Part shown: in pieces, positions 26,753 through 34,846 of the stretch
Layout of the letters: each line of letters starts with the position of its first letter
Numbering within the stretch: position 1 is the first letter of the stretch
Program-made: the position numbers and the translations under genes
Assembly (NCBI GenBank): GCA_021413965.1
Contig: JAIOPI010000004.1
Coordinates: forward strand, 124,001-188,000
Source of the DNA: Lentisphaerota bacterium
GTDB taxonomy: Bacteria > Verrucomicrobiota > Kiritimatiellia > UBA8416 > JAIOPI01
Direction of reading: 5' to 3'
Length of the DNA stretch: 64,000 bases
Notes under the pieces: model-generated
What the model was told of the DNA's origin: nothing
Databases searched by the model: none
The model's input: the letters and a program-made list of their open reading frames with translations, nothing else

Positions 26753-29104
26753 ATGACGACGCACGCCCCACCGCCTCTCGTCGCCGGCTTCGCCCGGACG
26801 GACATCACGCCGTCCGCGCCGAAAGGCCTGAACCTCTTCGGCATGCCGCGCCGCGTTCACGGCGCCCTCGGCGTGCTCGACCGCTTGTGCGCCCGCGCCT
26901 GCTACCTCCAGTCGGGCCGCCGGACGTTCCTCCTGATCGAACTCGATCTCTGCCTCATCCAGCACGAGTTCATGCACGCCACGCTCGATGTGCTCGCGGA
27001 CACCGGCCCCGTCCTCGACGCACTCGTCCGCGCCACCGGCGTGGCGCGCAAGCACATCTGGCTCTGCGCTACGCATTGCCATTCATCCGTCGGCGAAGAG
27101 CGGGCCACCACCCGCCCCGCCATGATCCGCGTGCTGAACCGCTACCGCGCGCGGCTCGAACGGAAGCTCGTCGCCCTGGGCCGGGCGGCGGTCCGCGCGC
27201 GGCAGCCGGTGGAATTCGGACACGCGCAGGGGCCGGTGACCGGCGTGGCCGCCAACCGCCGCGTCAAACTGTCGGACGGGACCGTGGTGACCGGCTGGGC
27301 CGACGGCCCTTCGCCTCCTCCAGGGCTGCGCATCGTCGACCGTGGTCCCATCGATCCGCAGGTGGGCGCGGTGGTCTTCCGGACGCTGGACCATCGCCCC
27401 CTCGGCGCCATCGTCAACTACAACTCGCACATCCATCTCTACCCCATCCGGTATTTCTCCTCCGAACTGGCCGGTGCCGTGGCCCGCGGCCTCGAGCGCC
27501 GCCTGCCGGGACTCACCGCCGTTTACACCAACGGCGCGGATGGCAACGTCTCGCTCTGCGCCAACCTGCCCCCGCAGCCGTCGGACGCGCGGCAGTGGAA
27601 CCGCCTCTATCGCCGCGAGCGCGATCGCCTCAGCACCGCCCTGGTCGACAAGGTCCTCGAGCTGTACCGGCACATGACCTTCGCGCGCGACGTCCGCCTG
27701 CAGCTGTCCGAGACGACCCTGGCCATCCCCTTCGGGCCGGGCCGGCACGCGCGCGAACGGTTGACCGCCGTCACGCTCAACGATCTGGCCCTGGTTGGTG
27801 AAGTCGAAGAGATGTTTGTCGAGTTTGCGCTGGCCCTGAAGACCCAATCGCCCTTCGCCTCGACCTTCGTCATCGGCCTCAACGGCAAACGCAATTTCTA
27901 CTTCCCCACGACGCTGGCCGTCGAGGAAGGCGGCTACGAGACGGATACGTGGATCGTGCCCGGCAGCTTTGAGCGCACCACGGCGGCCGCCCTGCGCCTG
28001 CTGCGCCAGATGCATGGCACGCCGGCGAAGCCGTCCAGCCGCAACAGGCGACTCGCGCCACGCGACGAGGGTGCCCCCCGCCCAACGGCGAGCGCGTCCC
28101 CCCGCGCAACCGGCCGTTCGTCGGCGGCCTGCCGCCGGCTGCTGCGCGCGAGCCTGCGCCAGCCGGAACCGTTCGTGCGGGCCGAGGGGGCGCGGCTGCT
28201 CGGCGAGCTGCGCGATCGCGGCGCCGTGCCGGCGCTGAGCGCCATGCTGCGGCGCGACCGCTGGTACTCGAAGATCGCGGCCATCTACGCGCTCGGCGAC
28301 ATCGGCGACCCGCGTAGCCTGCCAGTGCTCGCGTCCATCGCCTCCGACCCGCGGGTGTTCGATTTCCCCGGCATGTACAACCACAGCATGATCCGCGTCG
28401 CGGCCGCCATCGCCATGCTCAAGCTGGGCGACGCCCGCGGCTTGCGCCGCATCGCCGACCTGCTGCGCCAGCCGCACCTGCCGGCCCTGGTCGAGCTCGC
28501 CGCACCGATCCTGGCACTGCCCGACACCCCGCAAACCCGCCCCCTGAGATCCACGATCACCCTGGACCTGCTGCGGCAGGCTTCGGGCGAGTTCCAGAGC
28601 GCGCGGCATGTGCGTGTGCTGAAGGCCTTGCCGCTGGTCGCCGCCCCGCCCGCGCGTGCGATGGCCCTGACGTATCTGAACCACTTCAGCCAGTGCGTGC
28701 GGGCGGCCGCCGCCGAAGCGCTGCTCGCCATCGATCCGCCGCGCGCGCGCGACGAGCTCATGCGCCTGTGGCGCCGGGAGCGTGCCCCCTTTGTGCAGAT
28801 CGCGCTCGCGCGGCTACTGCGCCGGCCGGCGTGGCTTAAGCGCATCGCCCGCCATCTCGTGCACGCCGACTACTTCGTGCGCGCCACCGCCGCCGAGGCC
28901 CTCGCCAGCACCGGCGATGCAAAATGGGCCTCCGCCATGATCCCGCTGCTGGCCGATGGCCACTTCTACGTCCGCCTCTGCACCGTGGCCGCCCTGGAGT
29001 CCATGCGAGTCCGCCTCACCGCCGCGCAACGTGAGCGCCTGCGGCGGGACCATCACCCGCGCGTCCGCCTGCAAGCCGCAAAATATGTGGCAAGCATGAC
29101 GTAG
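26753..29104 (+). CDS. Neutral-ceramidase-like protein with C-terminal HEAT repeats
   Basis: A 783-residue protein. Residues 1-420 resemble the neutral/alkaline non-lysosomal ceramidase family: AGFARTDITPSAP, HIWLCATHCHSSVGEER (metal-binding His region), VNYNSHIHLYPIRYFSSELAGA and VYTNGADGNVSLCANLP. After a Pro/Arg-rich linker (about 425-460), the C-terminal 320 residues consist of HEAT-like repeats (for example SKIAAIYALGDIGDPRSLPVLASIA and FVRATAAEALASTGDAKWASAMIPLL). It begins 21 bp after the SGNH gene. In PVC bacteria this fold is common in sugar loci and need not hydrolyse ceramide. No signal peptide was seen. Confidence 0.78.
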   Translation: MTTHAPPPLVAGFARTDITPSAPKGLNLFGMPRRVHGALGVLDRLCARACYLQSGRRTFLLIELDLCLIQHEFMHATLDVLADTGPVLDALVRATGVARKHIWLCATHCHSSVGEERATTRPAMIRVLNRYRARLERKLVALGRAAVRARQPVEFGHAQGPVTGVAANRRVKLSDGTVVTGWADGPSPPPGLRIVDRGPIDPQVGAVVFRTLDHRPLGAIVNYNSHIHLYPIRYFSSELAGAVARGLERRLPGLTAVYTNGADGNVSLCANLPPQPSDARQWNRLYRRERDRLSTALVDKVLELYRHMTFARDVRLQLSETTLAIPFGPGRHARERLTAVTLNDLALVGEVEEMFVEFALALKTQSPFASTFVIGLNGKRNFYFPTTLAVEEGGYETDTWIVPGSFERTTAAALRLLRQMHGTPAKPSSRNRRLAPRDEGAPRPTASASPRATGRSSAACRRLLRASLRQPEPFVRAEGARLLGELRDRGAVPALSAMLRRDRWYSKIAAIYALGDIGDPRSLPVLASIASDPRVFDFPGMYNHSMIRVAAAIAMLKLGDARGLRRIADLLRQPHLPALVELAAPILALPDTPQTRPLRSTITLDLLRQASGEFQSARHVRVLKALPLVAAPPARAMALTYLNHFSQCVRAAAAEALLAIDPPRARDELMRLWRRERAPFVQIALARLLRRPAWLKRIARHLVHADYFVRATAAEALASTGDAKWASAMIPLLADGHFYVRLCTVAALESMRVRLTAAQRERLRRDHHPRVRLQAAKYVASMT

Positions 29105-29173
29105 ACGCCCTACGGTATCCGCTCGCTAACGCCGGTCCGAACCGTGAAGCGGCCACACCACGATGACATCCGA

Positions 29174-29255
29174 GGTGGCCCGCGACCTCCGGGCGTGGGC
29201 GGCATTGACTTGGCACGTGACGTCAGGAACCCGCGCCCGGAGGTCGCGGGCCACC
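29174..29255. repeat. Palindromic repeat, family E (22-bp perfect arms)
   Basis: GGTGGCCCGCGACCTCCGGG... at 29174-29195 and its exact reverse complement at 29234-29255 enclose a 38-base centre. It lies in the 359-bp gap between two convergent genes, where it could terminate transcription from either side. Confidence 0.85.
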
Positions 29256-29325
29256 GTCGGCGATGCGCGCTTGCGCGAGGCCGGCGCCCACGGATCCAAC
29301 GTGCTGTGTGAAAACCGCGCCGTAG

Positions 29326-29454
29326 GAATTGGCCGTCGCGGCGTTCCCCCCGGAGCGCATCGTGACGGAGCCGCAGGGCGACGACGCGCTGATCTGGGTG
29401 CGCAATGGGGGCGAGCGCTTGATCGCGGCGTACGACAAGGACGCGCGGCCATAG
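29326..29454 (+). pseudogene. Possible decayed C-terminal gene fragment
   Basis: An open stretch without a good start codon encodes PERIVTEPQGDDALIWV then RNGGERLIAAYDKDARP and stops at 29454. It has the look of a genuine protein C-terminus rather than random sequence, but no match within the window was found. Low-confidence remnant. Confidence 0.25.
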
Positions 29455-29463
29455 GCGCCGCGC

Positions 29464-30087
29464 TCAGCGGCCGCCCGCGGCGCCGGCCAGGGCATGGCTC
29501 ACGCCCTGCAGAATCATCTGCGCCGCCAGCGCCGCCAGCACCAGCCCCGTCAGCTTGCTGAGGATGTTGATGCCGCGCTTGCCGAGCAGGCGCTCGACGT
29601 GGGCGCCGATCAGCAGCACCCCGGCCACCGACGCGATCGCGAGAAACAGCCCGAGGCAGCCCACGATCTTCTCCGCGGAAGAGGTGACGTCTACGCCCAT
29701 CACCAGCAACGTCCCGATGGTGGCGGGCCCGGCGATCACCGGCACCGCCATGGGCACGACGGCGATATCTTCCTCCGCAACCGGGGCCACCCCCGGCGGC
29801 GTCCGCTGCACCATCGCCGCGGCGGACAGGAACAGCAAGGCCCCGGCCCCGACGCGAAACGCATCCACCGTGATGCCAAACGCGGCGAAAAGCACGTTCC
29901 CGAAGAAGTAGAGGAGCAGGCACACCGTCGCCAGTGCCAGCGCGATCCGCAGGACGAGCCGCCGGCGCTGCCCCTCGGTATAGGCCGTGGTCAGGCTGAG
30001 AAACATCGACAGCGCAAAGAACGGCGTGAACAGGAAGAACAGCTTCATCCACACCGACAGCAGGAACGCCAACCACGTTGTCATCAT
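29464..30087 (-). CDS. MarC-family integral membrane protein
   Basis: A 207-residue protein of the usual MarC length, with six hydrophobic segments: LFFLFTPFFALSMFLSLT, LALATVCLLLYFFGNVLFAAFGI, ALLFLSAAAM, a central AVPVIAGPATIGTLLVMG motif typical of the family, LFLAIASVAGVLLIGA and LVLAALAAQMILQGV. It lies in the inner membrane; function is poorly understood. The start at 30087 gives MMTTW before the first membrane segment. It sits convergent to the ceramidase-like gene and 84 bp downstream of the first fucosidase, on the same strand. Confidence 0.85.
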   Translation of the reverse strand: MMTTWLAFLLSVWMKLFFLFTPFFALSMFLSLTTAYTEGQRRRLVLRIALALATVCLLLYFFGNVLFAAFGITVDAFRVGAGALLFLSAAAMVQRTPPGVAPVAEEDIAVVPMAVPVIAGPATIGTLLVMGVDVTSSAEKIVGCLGLFLAIASVAGVLLIGAHVERLLGKRGINILSKLTGLVLAALAAQMILQGVSHALAGAAGGR

Positions 30088-30171
30088 GCACCACGCTCCA
30101 CCGGCCACATCCTTGTCATCACCGGGAACGCGACTTGACGCGCATCCTGCGCCCATCCAACGCCTGCCGGC

Positions 30172-31677
30172 TCAGCGCAGGTCGCACACGTTTCGGAAGG
30201 CCGCGCCCGCCGCCGTGGGTGGATCCGCCTGGACGAAGCGGAACACCGTCGCCGCATCCATGGCGCGGCCCAGGACGCGGACTTCCGGCAGGGCGAGCGC
30301 ACACTGGTCATCCGTCGCACCGCCCTCCGCCGCGCGCGTAATGCGCACGACTCGCCCGCGCACGCCGGGCGGCAGATCCACGGTCAGCGTCGCCGGTTCG
30401 TTTCCATTGTATTCGGCCGGCCCCCCGCCCAGAACGTTGCCGGGGTTCAACACCTCTGACGTGTACACGGCCTGCAGACTGTCGTCCAGCACCGCGATGG
30501 TGATGTCGCGCAGGCGGCCGGCATAGCCTGGCCGGTTATCGATGATGACGCGCGCGATGACGCTCGCCTGATCCAACTGCACCCGCCACCAGGGCGCCGT
30601 GTCCCCCGCATCCGTGTGCGCCATGTTGAGCGTGCTGATGAGGCCGTCGACGGCCTGGCCGGCGGTGAGATTCAATCCGTCGCGAGTCCAGGTCGAGCTC
30701 AGCATCGCGGGCCGGTCCAGCGCCAGGTTGACGTCCTGTCCGGCCACGCCCAGCGCGGAGAGAACAGCCACCTGGCTGTCGGGAATCAAGCCGCGTGTAT
30801 CCGGCGTCACGTCCAGCAGGTACGCCGCGAGCCGCGCGTTGGCGACATCGCGCTGCCCCAGCACCAGGTCGACGCTCTTGGTTGCGTCAGCGCCGGCGCT
30901 CCAGAACCACTTGCCGTCCGCGCGGATGGTCGCGCACAACTCCGCCGGAAATGCATTGCCCGCCGGGGGAAGCGGCGTTTGCTCGTACGTGCGGATATCC
31001 GTGTTGACCGCCGTGTGGTTGTTCTCCACCAGCAGCGTGGTCGGCGACAGCGCTTTGATGTGGTCGTAAACTTCCTGGTAAATCACGTACGCGTGCCAGG
31101 CCTTCCAGCCCCAGCCATCCGTCCAGATCACGTGGATCGGACCGTAATGACTGAGGAGATCCGTCAGCTCGGCCTTGACGTAATCGGTCGCCTGCCGGCT
31201 GGACAGCGTGCTGCCGTCGATCCCGTTGGACCGGTCCCAGATCGAGTAGTAGAGGCCGACCTTCAAGCCTCGCGCACGGTAGGCGTCGGCAAAGCGACGG
31301 ACGATGTCCCCCCGGCCTGCCGGCTGGCTGCCGAACCAGACCGTGCTCGCCACGTCGTAGCTGGACAGCGCCGTATCCCACAGGGCGAAGCCATCGTGGT
31401 GCTTGGCTGTCAGGACGCCGTAGGTCATGCCGGCCGACTGGGCTGCCGCCGCCCACTGATCCGGGTCCAGCGCGGTGGGGGCAAACGTGTTGATCGGCCG
31501 GTTCGGCGAGGCCCATTCTTCGCCCGTGAACGTGCCCATGTTGAAATGCACGAACTGGCCGAATTTGTGGTCCACATAATCCTGCTGTAACTCGGGCAGC
31601 GTCTGGGCCTGCGCCTGCGCTCCCAGGACGAACGCGGCGACGACGCCGATCAGCAGATCCCCGGACGCGATCCTCAT
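30172..31677 (-). CDS. GH29 alpha-L-fucosidase with C-terminal F5/8-type carbohydrate-binding domain (1)
   Basis: A 501-residue secreted enzyme that would release alpha-L-fucose. Signal peptide LLIGVVAAFVLGAQAQAQ, then the GH29 barrel: MGTFTGEEWASPNRPINTFAP, YGVLTAKHHDGFALWD, KVGLYYSIWDRS and VIWTDGWGWKAW, whose Asp near residue 187 is the expected nucleophile. From about residue 350, NLALDRPAMLSSTW...WWRVQLDQASVIARVIIDNR...GRLRDITI is a discoidin/CBM32-47-type lectin domain. The start at 31677 follows AGGAGG (complement of 31683-31688) by five bases. It is divergent from the isomerase gene with an operator between them. A close paralog lies at 32673-34370. Confidence 0.9.
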   Translation of the reverse strand: MRIASGDLLIGVVAAFVLGAQAQAQTLPELQQDYVDHKFGQFVHFNMGTFTGEEWASPNRPINTFAPTALDPDQWAAAAQSAGMTYGVLTAKHHDGFALWDTALSSYDVASTVWFGSQPAGRGDIVRRFADAYRARGLKVGLYYSIWDRSNGIDGSTLSSRQATDYVKAELTDLLSHYGPIHVIWTDGWGWKAWHAYVIYQEVYDHIKALSPTTLLVENNHTAVNTDIRTYEQTPLPPAGNAFPAELCATIRADGKWFWSAGADATKSVDLVLGQRDVANARLAAYLLDVTPDTRGLIPDSQVAVLSALGVAGQDVNLALDRPAMLSSTWTRDGLNLTAGQAVDGLISTLNMAHTDAGDTAPWWRVQLDQASVIARVIIDNRPGYAGRLRDITIAVLDDSLQAVYTSEVLNPGNVLGGGPAEYNGNEPATLTVDLPPGVRGRVVRITRAAEGGATDDQCALALPEVRVLGRAMDAATVFRFVQADPPTAAGAAFRNVCDLR

Positions 31678-31770
31678 ACGCCCCTCCTGCGGCCTAAACA
31701 CGCACCTGCCGTCTGTCCCCCAGGCCAAGCTGGCCCGATGGCCGCGCGTGTCACACGGCGCCGAATGCGC

Positions 31771-31812
31771 TTGCGCCGACGGCGGCGATACGCCTATCAT
31801 CAAACGATTGAC
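31771..31812 (+). promoter_or_regulatory. Promoter with overlapping LacI-type operator, isomerase gene
   Basis: TTGCGC (31771-31776), an 18-bp spacer, TATCAT (31795-31800) and operator ATCAAACGATTGAC (31799-31812), one mismatch from the palindrome. It ends 18 bp before the isomerase start at 31831. It may also influence the divergent fucosidase gene, whose start is about 120 bp away. Confidence 0.6.
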
Positions 31813-31830
31813 CACTCACTCGGGAGCCAT

Positions 31831-32607
31831 ATGAACACACCCCCCATTGCGCTGCAACTTTATTCCGTCCGCGACGCCATCGCCCGGCAGGGCTACGACG
31901 CGGTTGTCCGCCAGGTGGCGGCCATGGGGTATGCGGGAGTCGAAACGGCGGGCTTCCCGGGCACGACGCCCCTGGCGGCCGGCCGGCTCTTTCACGACCT
32001 GGGCTTGACCGTGTGCAGCATCCATTCCTTCCCGATCCCCACCGATGCGCACCAGGCCGAGATCCTCGACACGCTGGCGGCGCTCGGCTGCCGGGTGGTC
32101 GTCACCGGCGCCGGCCCCGAGGACTTCTCGACGCAGGCCAGCACCATGGCCACCTGCGAGAAGCTCAACGCCGCCGCCGCCCTCTTCAGGCCTGCCGGGG
32201 TCCGGCTGGGGGTGCACAACCATTGGTGGGAGTTTCTGCCGGTCGACAGCGGCAAGCGCGCCTACGAACACATGCTCGAGTGCCTGTCCCCCGATGTCTT
32301 CTTCGAGATCGACACGTACTGGGTGAAGACCGGCGGCGCCGATCCTGCACAGGTGGTGCGGCAGCTCGGCCCGCGCGCCCCCTTCCTGCACATCAAGGAC
32401 GGCCCGGCGCAGCGCGGCGTACCCCAGCTTCCGGCCGGCTCAGGCGTGCTGGACTTCCCCGCCGTGGCCAATGCCGCCGAGCACACCGAGTGGATGATCG
32501 TGGAGTTCGATTCCTGCGCCACCGACATGCTCGACGCCGTTCACGCCAGCTACGCCTACCTGACAGGCGCAGGGCTGGCGCACGGAGCCGCGCAGGTTAT
32601 TCGGTGA
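31831..32607 (+). CDS. Sugar phosphate isomerase/epimerase (xylose isomerase-like TIM barrel)
   Basis: A 258-residue cytoplasmic TIM-barrel protein: IALQLYSVRDAIARQGYDAVVRQVAAMGYAGVE at the N-terminus, GVRLGVHNHWWEF (metal-site His/Glu), CLSPDVFFEIDTYWVKTGG, PFLHIKDG and MIVEFDS. These are the hallmark blocks of the COG1082/AP-endonuclease-2 fold sugar isomerases. GGGAG precedes the ATG by four bases. Divergent from fucosidase 1 and convergent with fucosidase 2, under an operator. It probably processes a sugar released by the island's glycosidases, though the exact substrate is unknown. Confidence 0.83.
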   Translation: MNTPPIALQLYSVRDAIARQGYDAVVRQVAAMGYAGVETAGFPGTTPLAAGRLFHDLGLTVCSIHSFPIPTDAHQAEILDTLAALGCRVVVTGAGPEDFSTQASTMATCEKLNAAAALFRPAGVRLGVHNHWWEFLPVDSGKRAYEHMLECLSPDVFFEIDTYWVKTGGADPAQVVRQLGPRAPFLHIKDGPAQRGVPQLPAGSGVLDFPAVANAAEHTEWMIVEFDSCATDMLDAVHASYAYLTGAGLAHGAAQVIR

Positions 32608-32672
32608 CGTGAGGATGGGGTCGCGCCCGGCAAAGCGTGGATGGAACGCCTGTCACCCCTGGCCCGCGTCGG

Positions 32673-34370
32673 CTACGGGACACGTTCGGCGCGGATGAAC
32701 AGAACGCCGGCAAGCCCGAGTTCGAGCCGGACCGCGGCGACCCCGTTGACATCCGTCACCACGGCATCGCCCTCCGGACTGATGTCCCCGGGATCGCCGC
32801 CGGGGTTCGCTTGCCAGAGCCCCGTGACGCGCCGCGCCGCCGCGAAATCGGGCGTCGCGCTGTGCATCAGCCGATACGCCGTGTCGGCCTCGCCCTGGAG
32901 CGTCAGCTCCGCAGCCCCGGTGGCCGGATCGTGGCGAAGCGCCGTCACCTTCAGCCCGGACTCAAGCGCCAGGACGCGCACTTCGGGCAGGGTCAGCACG
33001 TACTGGTCCTCGGCGTCGGCGCCTTCCGCCGCCCGGCTGATGCGCACGTATTGCCCCCGGATTCCCTCCGGCAGTTGCAGGCGAAGCGTTGCCGGTTCGT
33101 CGCCGCGGTAGGAGTCCGCGCCACCCCCCAGAACATTGCCGGGATTCAGCAGCCCGGACGTATAGACGGCTTGCGTGCTCGCGTTCAGGACTTCGATCGT
33201 GAGGTCGCGCAGCCGGCCCGCGAATCCGGCACGGTTATAGATGACCACGCGGTCAATTCGGCTCTGTCGCTGCAAGTCCACCCGCCACCACGGCGCGAGG
33301 TCCCCCACCCCCGTGTGGGCCATGGTGGCCGCGTCGAGCGCGCCGTCCACCGCTTGATCGGCCGTGAGCGTGACGCTGGCGGACGTCCAGGTCGAACTCT
33401 GCACCGCCGGCCGATCCAGCGCGAGATTGCGATACCGGACCGCGGCGCCGATCTCGGCCAGCACGGCCAGCTGCGAATCGGGAATCAGCCCGCGCGCGTC
33501 GGGGGTGACATCCAGCAGGTAGGCCGCCCGGCGCGCGTTGGCCACGTCCCGCTGCCCCACCAGCATGTCCACGCTCTTGGTGCGGTCGGCGCCGGCGCTC
33601 CAGAACCACATGCCGTCCGCCCGGATCGTCGCGCACAGCTCCGCGGGAAACGTATTCCCGGCCGGCGGCAGCGGCGTCTGCTCGTAGGTGCGGATGTCTG
33701 TGTTGACGGCCGTGTGGTTGTTCTCCACCAGCAGCGTGGTCGGCGACAGCGCTTTGATGTGGTCGTAAACTTCCTGGTAGATCACGTACGCATGCCAGTT
33801 CTTCCAGCCCCACCCGTCCGTCCAGATCACGTGGATCGGGCCGTAATGACTGAGCAGATCCGTCAGCTCGGCCTTGACGTAATCGGTCGCCTGCCGGCTG
33901 GTCAGCGTGTGGCCGTCGATCCCGTTGGACCGGTCCCAGATCGAATAGTAGAAACCGACCTTCAAACCGCTCGCCCGAAAGGCGTCAGCAAAGCGCCGGA
34001 CGATGTCCCCCTGTCCGGGAGGCTGCTGGCTGAACCAGGTCGTCGCGCTCACATCGTAGCCGGACTGCGCGGTGTCCCAGAGTGCAAAGCCGTCGTGGTG
34101 CTTGGTCGTCAGGACGCCATACGTCATGCCGGCGGACTTGGCGGCAGCCGCCCATTGCTCGGGATCCAGCGCCGTTGGGGCGAAGGTGTCGACCGGCCGG
34201 TTCGGCGACGCCCACTCTTCGCCCGTGTAGGTGCCCATGCTGTAATGCAGGAACAGGCCGAGTCCCTGATCGACGTAGGCCTGCTGCAGGTCCGCGAGGG
34301 TCTGAGCCTGCACCGACGCGCCCAGCGCCATCCCGGCGATCGCCACCAGCCGTACCCATAACCGCCCCAT
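32673..34370 (-). CDS. GH29 alpha-L-fucosidase with C-terminal F5/8-type carbohydrate-binding domain (2)
   Basis: A 565-residue paralog of the enzyme at 30172-31677, with the same order: signal peptide (LVAIAGMALGASVQAQ), GH29 barrel (MGTYTGEEWASPNRPVDTFAP, HHDGFALWD, VIWTDGWGWKNW) and lectin-type domain (NLALDRPAVQSSTW...WWRVDLQRQSRIDRVVIYNR). It has an extra C-terminal stretch of about 65 residues (ELTLQGEADTAYRLMHSATPDF...ELGLAGVLFIRAERVP) resembling the terminal beta domain of Verrucomicrobiota exoproteins. Start 34370 is placed before the signal peptide. An operator lies 53-66 bp upstream. Confidence 0.9.
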   Translation of the reverse strand: MGRLWVRLVAIAGMALGASVQAQTLADLQQAYVDQGLGLFLHYSMGTYTGEEWASPNRPVDTFAPTALDPEQWAAAAKSAGMTYGVLTTKHHDGFALWDTAQSGYDVSATTWFSQQPPGQGDIVRRFADAFRASGLKVGFYYSIWDRSNGIDGHTLTSRQATDYVKAELTDLLSHYGPIHVIWTDGWGWKNWHAYVIYQEVYDHIKALSPTTLLVENNHTAVNTDIRTYEQTPLPPAGNTFPAELCATIRADGMWFWSAGADRTKSVDMLVGQRDVANARRAAYLLDVTPDARGLIPDSQLAVLAEIGAAVRYRNLALDRPAVQSSTWTSASVTLTADQAVDGALDAATMAHTGVGDLAPWWRVDLQRQSRIDRVVIYNRAGFAGRLRDLTIEVLNASTQAVYTSGLLNPGNVLGGGADSYRGDEPATLRLQLPEGIRGQYVRISRAAEGADAEDQYVLTLPEVRVLALESGLKVTALRHDPATGAAELTLQGEADTAYRLMHSATPDFAAARRVTGLWQANPGGDPGDISPEGDAVVTDVNGVAAVRLELGLAGVLFIRAERVP

Positions 34371-34422
34371 GATCAGTCCATCCGGAGTCCCATCCACCCG
34401 CCGCCACGCCGCCAAATCACGA

Positions 34423-34466
34423 ATCAAGCGATTGATTATCGTACCTGCCGGCACCACGCATCACAA
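34423..34466 (-). promoter_or_regulatory. Promoter with overlapping LacI-type operator, fucosidase 2
   Basis: On the minus strand: TTGTGA (34466-34461), a long 20-bp spacer, GATAAT (34440-34435), and operator ATCAATCGCTTGAT (34436-34423), a perfect match to ATCAANNNNTTGAT. The -10 box overlaps the operator by two bases, as at the other sites. The -35 assignment is weak. Confidence 0.55.
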
Positions 34467-34540
34467 GCCTGTTCGCCTCCAGGTGCCGGCCTTTCACACG
34501 AACCCGCCATGCCTCCCGGCGCATGGCCCGCACAATCCGC

Positions 34541-34581
34541 TTGCAACAGGTGTTGCCATGTCTTAACATCAAACCATTGAT
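34541..34581 (+). promoter_or_regulatory. Promoter with overlapping LacI-type operator, upstream of deleted remnant and CBM protein
   Basis: TTGCAA (34541-34546), a 17-bp spacer, TAACAT (34564-34569) and operator ATCAAACCATTGAT (34568-34581). Transcription runs through the remnant gene at 34642 and on to the CBM protein at 34847. Confidence 0.65.
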
Positions 34582-34641
34582 CCGGCTATTTCGCCCCCCG
34601 GCGGCCGCCCGGCTGGGGGGGCGACAGGAGGCGCGCTGACC

Positions 34642-34789
34642 ATGACATGGGGCCTGATGGCATTGTTGACCCTGGTGGGATCAACCGCCGGCGTACAACG
34701 GCAATGCCAACGGCATCCAGCCCTTCGTTCGCGATATGTGGGACGCGTACGTGTCCACGTTGGACCCGTCGCCGATTGTGCAGCCGTGA
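34642..34789 (+). pseudogene. Internally deleted remnant of the 19.0-20.4 kb secreted family
   Basis: AGGAGG (34627-34632) precedes an ATG at 34642 that encodes a signal-peptide-like start (MTWGLMALLTLVGSTAG). About 50 bases later a different frame encodes NANGIQPFVRDMWDAYVSTL and then DPSPIVQP, stopping at 34789. That tail aligns with NSIQPFVAEMWKAYRGTAP, the C-terminus of the gene at 19010-20398. So only the beginning and end of a family member remain, with the middle lost and the frame broken. It keeps its operator-promoter, which now drives the downstream CBM protein. Confidence 0.6.
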
Positions 34790-34846
34790 CTCCGCAGCCG
34801 CACAACCGTATCATGATGGAGCGTCCGGAATGCCATGGAGGTCGCA

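Noticed and set aside
29126..30094. Alternative 322-codon frame across the MarC gene
   Set aside because: The MarC frame (29464-30087) gives correct length, six membrane segments and the family motif, while the alternative has no membrane or domain features beyond the overlap.
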